From contig CATZYY010000047.1 in NCBI GenBank assembly GCA_958426425.1, forward strand, positions 1-14,343: a stretch of DNA of 14,343 nucleotides, given 5' to 3'. This document shows positions 1 to 5,966 of the stretch, piece after piece (within the stretch, counting starts at the first letter, position 1; each line of letters begins with the position of its first letter). The translations under genes were made by a program, and so were the position numbers. Below the pieces are notes generated by a model. The model was not told the origin of the DNA. It saw only the letters and a program-made list of their open reading frames with translations, and searched no databases. Source of the stretch: an uncultured Oscillospiraceae bacterium (GTDB lineage: Bacteria > Bacillota > Clostridia > Oscillospirales > Oscillospiraceae).

Positions 1-1
1 C

Positions 2-1588
2 AAGTACAACATCCTGCTCAAGGACGACAAGGGCTATCCCTTTGTGCGGCTGTCCCGGGGGGAGTACCCCCGGTTCACCATGGTCAATAAAATGGCCCAG
101 GACGGCGGGCGGTACTTCGGCCCCTTCGGCGGCCGGTACGAGACCCGGCAGGCCCTGGACGCGGTGCTGTCGGCCCTGCGGCTGCCTACCTGTTCCCGGT
201 CCTTCCCCCGGGACATCGGGGCGGAGCGGCCCTGCCTGAACTTCCATATGGGCCGGTGCGACGGCTTTTGCCGCAAGGAGATGACGGCAGAGGAGTATCG
301 GGCCCGGATCGAGCAGGCGGTGCAGCTGCTGGAGGGCAAATCCAAGCAGCTGCTGCGGGATATGACTGCCCAGATGGAGGCGGAGGCGGAGGCTCTGCGC
401 TTTGAGCAGGCGGCGGCCCTGCGGGACCGGATCAACGCCATCGGCGCCCTGGCCAAGAAGCAGACGGTGATTGCGGGGCTCTGCGCCGACACGGACATCT
501 GGGGCATCTACCGGGGCTCCGGCAAGTGCTGCTACGCCGTGCTTCACATGGAGCAGGGGAATCTGGCCGGACGGGAGACGGAGCTGTTCACCGCCCCCAT
601 TGACGAGGAGGAGGGGGAGATGCTCTCCGCCATCACCGCCCAGTACTACCTGCCCCGGTCCATTCTGCCCCACGAGATCCTGCTGCCCGCCGAGACGGAG
701 GGGTACTGCGAAGACCTCTCCCAGGTCCTGACCCAGCGGGCGGGCCGGAAGGTGTGGGTCCATGTGCCCTACCGGGGGGAGAAGGCGGAGCTGCTGGAGA
801 TGGCCCATCAGAACGCCGCCCGGGAGGCGGAGCGGGCCACCACCGACGCCGAGCGGGTGGCCCACACCCTGGAGCTGCTGCAGAAGATGCTGAATCTGCC
901 CGCTCCCCCGGGCCGGATGGAATCCTTCGACATCTCCAACACGGGAAAGAGCGACATCGTGGCCTCCATGGTGGTGTACAGCGGCACCCGGCCCTTGAAA
1001 TCCGCCTACCGGCGTTTCCGCATCCAGTCCCTGGAGGGCCACCCCGACGACTACGCCTCCATGCAGGAGGTGCTGACCCGGCGGCTTCAGCGGGCCGCCG
1101 ACGGGGACGAGAAATTCCTGCCCCTGCCGGACGTATTTTTGATCGACGGCGGTGAGACCCACGCTGCCGCCGCCCGGACTGTGGCGGAGCGGTTCGGCGT
1201 CACGGTGCCCATCTTCGGCATGGTGAAGGACGACCGCCACCGGACGAGAGCTCTGGTGACGCCGGATGGCCGGGAGATCGGCATTGTGGCCAACCAGGCG
1301 GTGTTCTCGCTCATCGGCCAGATCCAGGAGGAGACCCACCGCTTCGCCATCACCTACCACCACGAGAGCCACAGCAAAAGCGCCACCCGTTCCGCCCTGG
1401 ACGGCATTTCCGGGCTGGGACCCAAGCGGCGTGAAGATCTGCGCAAGCACTTCGGCACCATCAAGGCCATTCGGGAGGCCGACGTGGAGGCCCTTGCCGC
1501 CGTGGTGCCCCGGTCCACGGCGGAAGCGGTGTGGAACCACTTCCACGCCGGGGAGGGCACAGGGACCCAAGAAGAGAAAACGGATTGA
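2..1588 (+). CDS. uvrC: UvrABC excinuclease subunit C, 5' end outside the window
   Basis: UvrC makes the dual incisions around bulky lesions already marked by UvrA/UvrB in nucleotide excision repair. The frame is open from base 2, and the visible 528 residues begin with YNILLKDDK, the end of the N-terminal GIY-YIG nuclease domain, so about 80 residues and the start codon are missing. Next come four cysteines (LPTC, RPC, GRCDGFC), which match the known UvrC iron-sulfur site. A UVR (UvrB-binding) motif, ALRFEQAAALRDRI, follows at about residues 130-145. The RNase H-like nuclease half shows FDISN, DDYASM, FLIDGGETH and EETH, corresponding to the catalytic Asp/Asp/Asp/His of the family. A C-terminal helix-hairpin-helix region (GISGLGPKRR) precedes the stop. 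Everything expected is present. A strong hairpin starts 5 nt after the stop. Confidence 0.97.
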   Translation, partial: KYNILLKDDKGYPFVRLSRGEYPRFTMVNKMAQDGGRYFGPFGGRYETRQALDAVLSALRLPTCSRSFPRDIGAERPCLNFHMGRCDGFCRKEMTAEEYRARIEQAVQLLEGKSKQLLRDMTAQMEAEAEALRFEQAAALRDRINAIGALAKKQTVIAGLCADTDIWGIYRGSGKCCYAVLHMEQGNLAGRETELFTAPIDEEEGEMLSAITAQYYLPRSILPHEILLPAETEGYCEDLSQVLTQRAGRKVWVHVPYRGEKAELLEMAHQNAAREAERATTDAERVAHTLELLQKMLNLPAPPGRMESFDISNTGKSDIVASMVVYSGTRPLKSAYRRFRIQSLEGHPDDYASMQEVLTRRLQRAADGDEKFLPLPDVFLIDGGETHAAAARTVAERFGVTVPIFGMVKDDRHRTRALVTPDGREIGIVANQAVFSLIGQIQEETHRFAITYHHESHSKSATRSALDGISGLGPKRREDLRKHFGTIKAIREADVEALAAVVPRSTAEAVWNHFHAGEGTGTQEEKTD

Positions 1589-1593
1589 ACAAC

Positions 1594-1624
1594 GCCCGCC
1601 CGGAGCCATTGGCTCCGGGCGGGC
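1594..1624. terminator. Perfect hairpin between convergent uvrC and membrane-protein gene
   Basis: A perfect 14-bp GC-rich stem (GCCCGCCCGGAGCC paired with its reverse complement) encloses the 3-nt loop ATT. It lies 5 nt after the uvrC stop and 5 nt before the stop of the leftward gene, so it can serve both. The T-tract is poor on both sides, so terminator function is inferred from position and stem strength. Confidence 0.8.
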
Positions 1625-1629
1625 ATTCT

Positions 1630-2079
1630 CTATGCGGATTTATGAGGGAACAGCCGGGCCAGAAAGCCGCCTAGCAGCACGCCCGCCATCATCCCTCCGC
1701 CGATCAGCAGGGTGAACAGCAGGTAAAAGCCTGTGGACTCATAGTCGTAAAAGTCCGTAAACACCGCGACCATCCGGGCGGCCACAGGCAGATTCCGGCT
1801 CAGCAGGACCACGGCGCCCAGGCAGAGGGCCAGCCCCGCCGCCCAGGGCCAGATCCGCCGGCCCCGCCGGGCCCACCGGAAAAACGGAACGCCCATGACC
1901 AGGATGGGGAGAAGAAACATCAAAAACATGGAAAACAGGGCACTGCTGGGGAACAGATGCCCCGGAAGAGGCTCCAGAACAGGCCCCAGCAGGGGCCCCA
2001 GGAAGCGCCCGGCTGCAATGGCCGCCAGAGCCGCCAAAACCGACAGGAGCCGTTCCCGGTTTGTCCAGGACTTTCGCAT
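1630..2079 (-). CDS. Four-helix membrane protein of unknown function
   Basis: This 149-residue protein has no family I recognise. A basic N-terminus (MRKSWTNRER) is followed by hydrophobic segments at about 11-33, 48-67, 77-94 and 117-141, with a basic cytoplasmic-type loop (RWARRGRR) between the second and third. The second extracytoplasmic loop carries FYDYES. It is probably a small integral membrane protein. No catalytic motif is visible. The ATG at 2079 is preceded by AAGGG with 8 nt spacing. It has its own promoter just downstream of the terminator of the neighbouring LTA-synthase-family gene, so it is probably a single-gene unit. The end is shared with uvrC through the bidirectional hairpin. 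Codon pattern and GC content look like those of its neighbours, which supports real coding. Confidence 0.75.
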   Translation of the reverse strand: MRKSWTNRERLLSVLAALAAIAAGRFLGPLLGPVLEPLPGHLFPSSALFSMFLMFLLPILVMGVPFFRWARRGRRIWPWAAGLALCLGAVVLLSRNLPVAARMVAVFTDFYDYESTGFYLLFTLLIGGGMMAGVLLGGFLARLFPHKSA

Positions 2080-2112
2080 ATTCCCATCCCTTTCTCCCAG
2101 GGGGCTTTTTTC

Positions 2113-2142
2113 ATCCTATCAGGTCCGGGCACTGCATGTCAA
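2113..2142 (-). promoter_or_regulatory. Sigma-A-type promoter for the small membrane protein
   Basis: On the minus strand a consensus TTGACA (2137-2142) is separated by 18 bp from TAGGAT (2113-2118). TG lies one base upstream of the -10 (TGATAGGAT, extended -10). The predicted start is near 2106, giving a leader of about 26 nt that includes the AAGGG ribosome site. It begins directly after the terminator at 2153-2184. Confidence 0.7.
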
Positions 2143-2152
2143 GACGGCGAAA

Positions 2153-2184
2153 AGCCCCCGGCGGACCAATGTCCGCCGGGGGCT
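2153..2184 (-). terminator. Rho-independent terminator of the LTA-synthase-family gene
   Basis: A perfect 14-bp stem (AGCCCCCGGCGGAC and its complement) has a 4-nt loop. It starts 5 nt after the stop codon at 2190-2192. On the minus strand the stem ends in T and runs into TTTCGCC, a short T-tract. Confidence 0.85.
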
Positions 2185-2189
2185 GTCGG

Positions 2190-4094
2190 TTACGGGATAT
2201 CCTTGTAGCGCAGGTGGTAGTAGCTCCACTGCCGCCATTGGAGAATTTGATCTGCCAGGGTCTGTCCGGTTGGGTCCTCCGCCGCCCACTGGGCAAGGTC
2301 CGGCACCAGGGTGCCGTCAGAGAGCATGACGGCCTGCTTCTGCACCACCGGGGCGGTCCGGCGCAGGTCGTTGAGGAAGTCAAACCAGGGGCTCTCCCCG
2401 GTTCGGCCCGTCAGCTCCAGCACGGCGGCCCCCAGGAAGGCGGCGGAGAGCTGCCCGTCCTCCGGCAGGTCCAGGCCTGCGATGGCGGCGTCCCAGTCCA
2501 GGGCCTCCGCCGCGGCGTCGTTGGCCCAGATCACGTAGGGAGTCTCATAGGACTTCAGGGCGTTCCAGGTCTCCTGCTCCGTCATGCCCAGCTCCTGGTA
2601 GCCCAGCTGGTTGTCCCCCAGGTAGGGCAGGTGGTCCCCAAAGTACACCAGCACCACCGGCTCGCCGCAGGCGGCAAAGTAGTCCACCAATCGGCCCAGC
2701 ATGGCGTCGGCGTCCCGGGCGCCCTCCATGTAGACCTTCAGCAGCGTCTCCACCTCCTCTGAGACGGAGACAGTCAGGGGCACGTCGGGATAGTCATAGC
2801 CCGCGCCGTACTTGTCGGCGGTGTAGGACATGTGGTTTTGAATGGTGGTGGTGTAGTGGAACAGGGGCTGACCGGCGGACACGGCGCCTTCGAATTCTTC
2901 TTCGATGAGGCCCGCCATATAGTCGTCGGTGACCCAGCGGCCCTTGTACTCCGGGTCGGTCATCTCATCGGCAAAAACGGTTTTCTCCGCCCCGAACCAA
3001 CGGTACACGTTCTCCCGGTTATAGAACCAGTCATCGCCGGGGTGGAAGAAGGAGGTAGCGTAGCCGTCGGCGGCGAAGACCCGGAACAGGCTGTCCAGGT
3101 TCCGGTTCACCACCCGGAAGGAGGAGGTGGTGGTCTCCGACAGGGCATTGGTCTGCATGCCCGTCAGCACGTCAAACTCCGTGTTGGCGGTGCCGCCGGC
3201 AAAGCCCGGCACCACCACATGGCCGGAGACGGCGTGGGGGTCCTTCTCCAGGGCGTGGAGGTTGGGCAGGGGGTTGTTTTCCTCCGTGTAGGCAAAGGCG
3301 GGGTTGTCGGAGATGTCGGAAAAGGCCTCGTTCATCACCATGATGACGTTGACCGCCTGCCCCAGGCCCGTCTCGCCGCCAGTGTCCCAGTCCTCCGCCG
3401 CGGCCCGGTCAAAGCCCGCGGGCCGGTCCACCGGGTAGGTGGTGAACTGGTGGCAGAAGCAGTAAGGGAAGCCCAGCTCGTTGAACACCGAGGGGATGTA
3501 GTAGGCGTTGGACACCCGGAAGGAGTTATAGAGATCGTTGGAGGCGTACACCGTCAGAATCAGCCCCACCAGCACGGCGAAGCTGGCGGCAGCCCCCAGC
3601 AGCCGGCCCAGAGCGCCCCGGAGCCCCTTCACCGGGAAGGGCCTTCCGCCCACCAGCAGGCCAAGAACGATGAGAGCCAGGGTAGACAGGACTACCAGAG
3701 CAATGGCGGTCCAGGGGAAGTGGATGTCATAGGCGCCCACGGCGCTGCCCACTTCCTTTAAAAGAGCAAAGTCCCGGGGGAACACCGGCTCGTCCCGGAC
3801 CTCGATCTTGATGCGGTTGGCAATGGACAACAGGCACACCGTGAGATTCACCAGGGCGGCGCCGAAAAACACGTTCCGGAACAGGCAGGTGAATACCAGC
3901 ACCAAGAGGCCCACCGGCATGGCGTTCAGTACAATTAGAAGGGGCTGGCTGCGGAACACCGTCAGGACGCTGCGCAGGGCGTTGGGCTGGCACCACAGGG
4001 CCAGCAGGGTGATGGCACCGGACACCAGCACCGCCGCCAGCAAGGAGCCCCACCAGGGCAGGCGGAATTTGGGAAAATGATCTGAAAGCTTCAA
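2190..4094 (-). CDS. LTA synthase-family (sulfatase-fold) phosphoglycerol transferase
   Basis: This is a membrane enzyme of the LtaS/MdoB family, which moves glycerophosphate from phosphatidylglycerol to a growing polymer or glycolipid outside the membrane. With the TTG start it has 634 residues. Five hydrophobic helices lie at about 16-35, 50-70, 73-92, 127-149 and 167-185. An extracellular sulfatase-fold domain follows, with the family residues E256 (MNEAFSDI), the nucleophile T302 (GGTANTEFDVLTG) and the metal ligands D487-H488 (YFGDHLP). HPGDDWFYNR and NHMS are also family-typical. LtaS of S. aureus has the equivalents at E255, T300, D475 and H476. The open frame extends to an ATG at 4205, but a strong promoter lies inside that extension and a ribosome site precedes the TTG, so the longer N-terminus is rejected. 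It is divergent from a membrane-bound XRE regulator. The polymer made (type I LTA or another glycerophosphate decoration) cannot be told from sequence. Confidence 0.9.
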   Translation of the reverse strand: MKLSDHFPKFRLPWWGSLLAAVLVSGAITLLALWCQPNALRSVLTVFRSQPLLIVLNAMPVGLLVLVFTCLFRNVFFGAALVNLTVCLLSIANRIKIEVRDEPVFPRDFALLKEVGSAVGAYDIHFPWTAIALVVLSTLALIVLGLLVGGRPFPVKGLRGALGRLLGAAASFAVLVGLILTVYASNDLYNSFRVSNAYYIPSVFNELGFPYCFCHQFTTYPVDRPAGFDRAAAEDWDTGGETGLGQAVNVIMVMNEAFSDISDNPAFAYTEENNPLPNLHALEKDPHAVSGHVVVPGFAGGTANTEFDVLTGMQTNALSETTTSSFRVVNRNLDSLFRVFAADGYATSFFHPGDDWFYNRENVYRWFGAEKTVFADEMTDPEYKGRWVTDDYMAGLIEEEFEGAVSAGQPLFHYTTTIQNHMSYTADKYGAGYDYPDVPLTVSVSEEVETLLKVYMEGARDADAMLGRLVDYFAACGEPVVLVYFGDHLPYLGDNQLGYQELGMTEQETWNALKSYETPYVIWANDAAAEALDWDAAIAGLDLPEDGQLSAAFLGAAVLELTGRTGESPWFDFLNDLRRTAPVVQKQAVMLSDGTLVPDLAQWAAEDPTGQTLADQILQWRQWSYYHLRYKDIP

Positions 4095-4105
4095 GGCAAA
4101 CGGGT

Positions 4106-4113
4106 CCTTTCCT
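4106..4113 (-). promoter_or_regulatory. Ribosome site deciding the TTG start of the LTA-synthase-family gene
   Basis: On the minus strand AGGAAAGG lies 11 nt before TTG AAG CTT at 4094. No ATG or GTG in frame lies between the promoter at 4135-4162 and the first membrane helix. This makes TTG the most likely start. The spacing is slightly long. Confidence 0.65.
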
Positions 4114-4134
4114 GAAAAATCACAAGTACCCTCT

Positions 4135-4162
4135 ATTATATGGATTTCATCGGGAAAAGCAA
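4135..4162 (-). promoter_or_regulatory. Sigma-A promoter for the LTA-synthase-family gene
   Basis: On the minus strand TTGCTT (4157-4162), a 16-bp spacer and a perfect TATAAT (4135-4140) give a predicted start near 4128 and a leader of about 34 nt to the TTG codon. It lies within the longer reading frame, so that extension cannot be translated from this promoter. Confidence 0.75.
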
Positions 4163-4182
4163 GCGGACAGGCGAAAACTACA

Positions 4183-4261
4183 ATACAAATCGTATTTTTC
4201 AGCAAAAAAATACGAACCGTATCAAATTAAGGCGAAAAATGGGCCGGTCTACGGACCGTAG
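4183..4261. repeat. Three related 13-bp TAC...GTA dyad sites in the divergent intergenic region
   Basis: Site A (4183-4195) is ATACAAATCGTAT. Site B (4210-4222) is ATACGAACCGTAT. Site C (4249-4261) is CTACGGACCGTAG. A and B agree at 11 of 13 bases, and B and C at 10 of 13. All read NTAC-n5-GTAN with dyad symmetry, and C is a perfect 6-1-6 palindrome. A and B start 27 bp apart, B and C 39 bp apart. The group lies between the leftward promoter (4135-4162) and the rightward one (4264-4292), with C ending 2 bp before the latter's -35 position. This is what operators for a regulator of one or both divergent genes would look like. The protein that binds is not known. Confidence 0.55.
4190..4215. 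repeat. 10-bp inverted repeat linking sites A and B
   Basis: TCGTATTTTT (4190-4199) is the exact reverse complement of AAAAATACGA (4206-4215), with 6 nt between. It covers the right half of site A and the left half of site B. It could be a composite operator or a cruciform. It is not near the end of a gene, so a terminator role is unlikely. Confidence 0.6.
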
Positions 4262-4263
4262 GG

Positions 4264-4292
4264 TGTCCGGCAGGGGCTTGCTGTGGTACAAT
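4264..4292 (+). promoter_or_regulatory. Extended -10 promoter for the membrane XRE regulator
   Basis: TACAAT (4287-4292) is preceded by TG one base away (TGGTACAAT). The -35 region 17 bp upstream (TGTCCG, 4264-4269) is poor, as is common for extended -10 promoters. The predicted start near 4299 leaves a leader of about 24 nt containing AAGGAG and supports translation from 4323. Confidence 0.55.
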
Positions 4293-4322
4293 GGAGCGGA
4301 AATCATGGCAAAGGAGAGCACC

Positions 4323-5201
4323 ATGGACGCCAAGAACACCGGAGAACTGATCGCCGCCCGCCGGAGGGAATTGGGGTTGAGCCAGGAGGAACTGGCGGCG
4401 CGGCTGCATGTGACGGATAAAGCCGTCAGCAAGTGGGAGACCGGGCGGGGAATGCCGGGCATCGATTCCCTGGAGCCTCTGGCGGAGGCTCTGGGCATCT
4501 CGGTCAGCGAGATCCTCAGCGGCCGGCGGCTGACGGCGGAGGAACTGCCCAAGGCGGCGGCAGGTCAAATTGTGGAGAGTATGCAGGAGCGCTTGCAGCT
4601 TTTGCGGGGGTTTTTGGCCACGGTGATTGTCATTGCCCTCTTAGCTGGCTTTATTTTCGGGTATCACTATTGGAATTCCGCCCCGGAGGCGGACTCGGAG
4701 GCCCTGACTGCTCAGGCGTCGGCCTATCTGGGGCGCCATGACCGATGGGAGTGGAAGGTGGACTACGATACCCTGGAGATGGTGGAAACAGAGCGGCGGG
4801 GGGACTATCTGGCCGCCCTGTTCCGGGACGGAGAGGGAAACTGGTGCATGTGCGAATATGACCGGGACGAGGCGTTTTCCCATCGCTGGCAGGCCGCCGG
4901 GGGAAAGCCCAGCCTGACCGCCGGGACCCTGGGCAGCTGGAATTTCGGCACCGGCGGAGACGCGGTCATCATCTTTTGCGGCGGGGACCTGCCGGAGGAG
5001 GCGGCCTTCTATACCTTCCAAAACAGCGGTATCACCTACCTCTGCCCCATCAAGAATGGGCAGGTGCTGGATGTGTTTTTGCTGCCGGATACCGCTGACA
5101 TTGTGAGCCATCATCTGGAGCTGCTGGACGAAAATGGACAGAGCCTGGACCACCCCGTGGAGGGCACCGTGGGGACCGGTACCGTCACCAGTTTCCGCTG
5201 A
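4323..5201 (+). CDS. Membrane-anchored XRE-family regulator with extracytoplasmic domain
   Basis: The 292-residue protein starts with a Cro/CI-type helix-turn-helix (about 6-66). The helix pair reads LSQEELAARLHVTDKAVSKWE, of the class common in Firmicutes. One hydrophobic segment (about 97-117) would leave the HTH inside and a C-terminal domain of about 175 residues outside the membrane. That outer domain is not one I recognise. It is rich in acidic and aromatic residues, with short strand-like stretches and cysteines in WCMCEY, IFCGG and YLCP. I infer a one-component sensor that binds DNA from the membrane. ATG 4323 is chosen because AAGGAG lies 6 nt upstream and the predicted transcript starts near 4299. 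An alternative ATG at 4305 would add six residues. The open frame up to 4140 crosses promoters and operator-like sites and is not believed. Its divergent partner, the LTA-synthase-family gene, is the obvious candidate target. Confidence 0.85.
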   Translation: MDAKNTGELIAARRRELGLSQEELAARLHVTDKAVSKWETGRGMPGIDSLEPLAEALGISVSEILSGRRLTAEELPKAAAGQIVESMQERLQLLRGFLATVIVIALLAGFIFGYHYWNSAPEADSEALTAQASAYLGRHDRWEWKVDYDTLEMVETERRGDYLAALFRDGEGNWCMCEYDRDEAFSHRWQAAGGKPSLTAGTLGSWNFGTGGDAVIIFCGGDLPEEAAFYTFQNSGITYLCPIKNGQVLDVFLLPDTADIVSHHLELLDENGQSLDHPVEGTVGTGTVTSFR

Positions 5202-5210
5202 ATGAACAGC

Positions 5211-5238
5211 ACCCCCTCCGCCCATGGGCGGAGGGGGT
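5211..5238. terminator. Perfect palindrome between two convergent regulator genes
   Basis: ACCCCCTCCGCCCA and its exact complement form a 28-bp palindrome between the stops of the rightward XRE gene (5201) and the leftward HTH-desulfoferrodoxin gene (5245). T-tracts are weak on both sides (TATTCCTTT on plus). It probably ends both transcripts. Confidence 0.78.
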
Positions 5239-5244
5239 ATTCCT

Positions 5245-5829
5245 TTACACCAGCTGGTAGAAAAGGCCCTGGGTGGTAGAGTACCACACCAGTCTGCCGT
5301 GGGGTCTGCCCGGCAGCCGGGCGTGGATCTCCCACTCGGGATACTGGCGCAGCACCAGCAGCTTTTCTCCCGTCACCAGGGCCAGGAAGGAGATATAGTT
5401 ATCCTTCCGGGCGGGGTGGCCGCTCTCCACATACCAGTCCCCGTCGCTCTCCGTCACCCGCAGGGCCTGCTCCGGCGCGGCCTTCTTCGGCTCCAGGGCC
5501 TCCAGGGGCCGGCCGCAGCAGGACACGGAGGACGGCCCCGTGCAGAAAGAGAGACTGCCGCAGACGGGGCAGACGAAAAATCGCGTTTTGTTCATGTTGC
5601 CTCCTGACAGTTCGTTTTCCGCCAGCTCTCCGGCCAGCAAGGCCCCGGCGTCCACTTGGAGACAGGCGGAGAGAGATGGCAGCAGGCTCACGTCGGGACA
5701 GCCCTGGGCCTGCTCCCACTTGCTGACGGTTTTGGGACTCAGGCCCAGGGACTCCGCCAGCTGCCGCTGGGTCAGGCCCCGCTCCTGCCGCAGACGGCGG
5801 ATCAGGGCGCCGATTTTGTCATAGTCCAT
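5245..5829 (-). CDS. XRE helix-turn-helix fused to a desulfoferrodoxin-like domain with a degenerate active site
   Basis: Residues 1-66 are an XRE HTH (GLTQRQLAESLGLSPKTVSKWE). Residues 79-194 follow the order of a class I desulfoferrodoxin (2Fe superoxide reductase). The desulforedoxin-type Fe(Cys)4 site is complete: C87, C90 (CPVCG) and C104, C105 (SCCG). In the second domain the five ligands of the catalytic iron (four His and one Cys in the family) align with A122, H138 (GHP), N144 (DNYI), S184 (WYST) and Q187 (TQGLF). Four of five are lost, so superoxide reductase activity is not expected. I infer a regulator in which the Fe(Cys)4 site may sense redox state or metal. HTH-desulfoferrodoxin fusions occur elsewhere in Clostridia to my recollection (unchecked). 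The start is ATG 5829 with AGGTGA upstream, behind a good promoter. An internal ATG with GGAGG at 5593-5604 could give the C-terminal module alone. Confidence 0.88.
   Translation of the reverse strand: MDYDKIGALIRRLRQERGLTQRQLAESLGLSPKTVSKWEQAQGCPDVSLLPSLSACLQVDAGALLAGELAENELSGGNMNKTRFFVCPVCGSLSFCTGPSSVSCCGRPLEALEPKKAAPEQALRVTESDGDWYVESGHPARKDNYISFLALVTGEKLLVLRQYPEWEIHARLPGRPHGRLVWYSTTQGLFYQLV
5593..5604 (-). promoter_or_regulatory. Internal GGAGG plus ATG at the HTH/desulfoferrodoxin junction
   Basis: On the minus strand GGAGG (5600-5604), CAAC, then ATG (5593-5595) are in frame with the fusion at Met79, exactly where a free-standing desulfoferrodoxin would start (MNKTRFFVCPVCG). It could allow a 116-residue second product or be a relic of two once-separate genes. 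The sequence also encodes Gly-Gly, so coincidence is possible. Confidence 0.4.
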
Positions 5830-5846
5830 ACGCTCACCTCACCCTC

Positions 5847-5875
5847 AGCATACCGGGAGCGGCGGCGCTTGGCAA
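5847..5875 (-). promoter_or_regulatory. Sigma-A promoter for the HTH-desulfoferrodoxin gene
   Basis: On the minus strand TTGCCA (5870-5875), exactly 17 bp, then TATGCT (5847-5852). The transcript would start near 5840 with a very short leader holding GAGGTGA before ATG 5829. Confidence 0.72.
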
Positions 5876-5876
5876 C

Positions 5877-5889
5877 CGCCGTTCCGTAG
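5877..5889 (-). promoter_or_regulatory. CTACGGA element abutting the -35, similar to site C
   Basis: The minus strand reads CTACGGAACGGCG, matching site C (CTACGGACCGTAG) at 10 of 13 positions. GTCTACGGA is shared exactly by both places. It ends 1 bp before the -35 hexamer here, and 2 bp before the -35 position at the other regulator's promoter. The dyad is incomplete in this copy. Confidence 0.4.
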
Positions 5890-5896
5890 ACTTTCG

Positions 5897-5935
5897 AAAA
5901 ATTCCCCTCCGTTTGACAACGAAGGGGAATTTTTT
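5897..5935 (-). terminator. Bidirectional-looking terminator after the GTPase-DUF1980 gene
   Basis: AAAAATTCCCCT pairs with AGGGGAATTTTT. Inside, a C/A mismatch is followed by CGTT/AACG closing a 4-nt loop. A- and T-runs flank a GC core, so either direction would work. It separates the leftward GTPase-DUF1980 gene (stop 5967) from the next leftward gene's promoter. Confidence 0.88.
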
Positions 5936-5945
5936 GACGAAACTT

Positions 5946-5959
5946 TACGATTTGTATTG
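5946..5959 (-). repeat. Exact 14-bp copy of the site A sequence
   Basis: The minus strand reads CAATACAAATCGTA, identical to 4181-4194 on the plus strand, including 12 of 13 bases of dyad site A. It sits between the stop of the GTPase-DUF1980 gene and its terminator. One chance 14-bp match is expected somewhere in a window this size, but both copies being intergenic makes chance less likely. Confidence 0.4.
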
Positions 5960-5966
5960 AAACCTG

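Noticed and set aside
2061..3761. Long plus-strand frames opposite the LTA-synthase-family gene
   Set aside because: The minus-strand gene has all family motifs. The plus frames have none and no ribosome sites.
4140..4322. An N-terminal extension of the membrane XRE regulator from an ATG at 4140
   Set aside because: It crosses operator-like dyads and the regulator's own promoter, has no ribosome site, and the HTH family starts near 4323.
5511..5824. Plus-strand frames opposite the HTH-desulfoferrodoxin gene
   Set aside because: No recognisable features. The minus strand carries clear HTH and Cys motifs.
5935..5941. A Spo0A-box-like TGACGAA after the terminator
   Set aside because: The degenerate 7-mer is expected several times by chance in a window of this size and it is not placed at a promoter.
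5946..5959. A Zur box near the COG0523 genes
   Set aside because: TTTACGATTT matches one half of the Bacillus Zur box, but the other half is missing and it lies after the gene, not in front of it.
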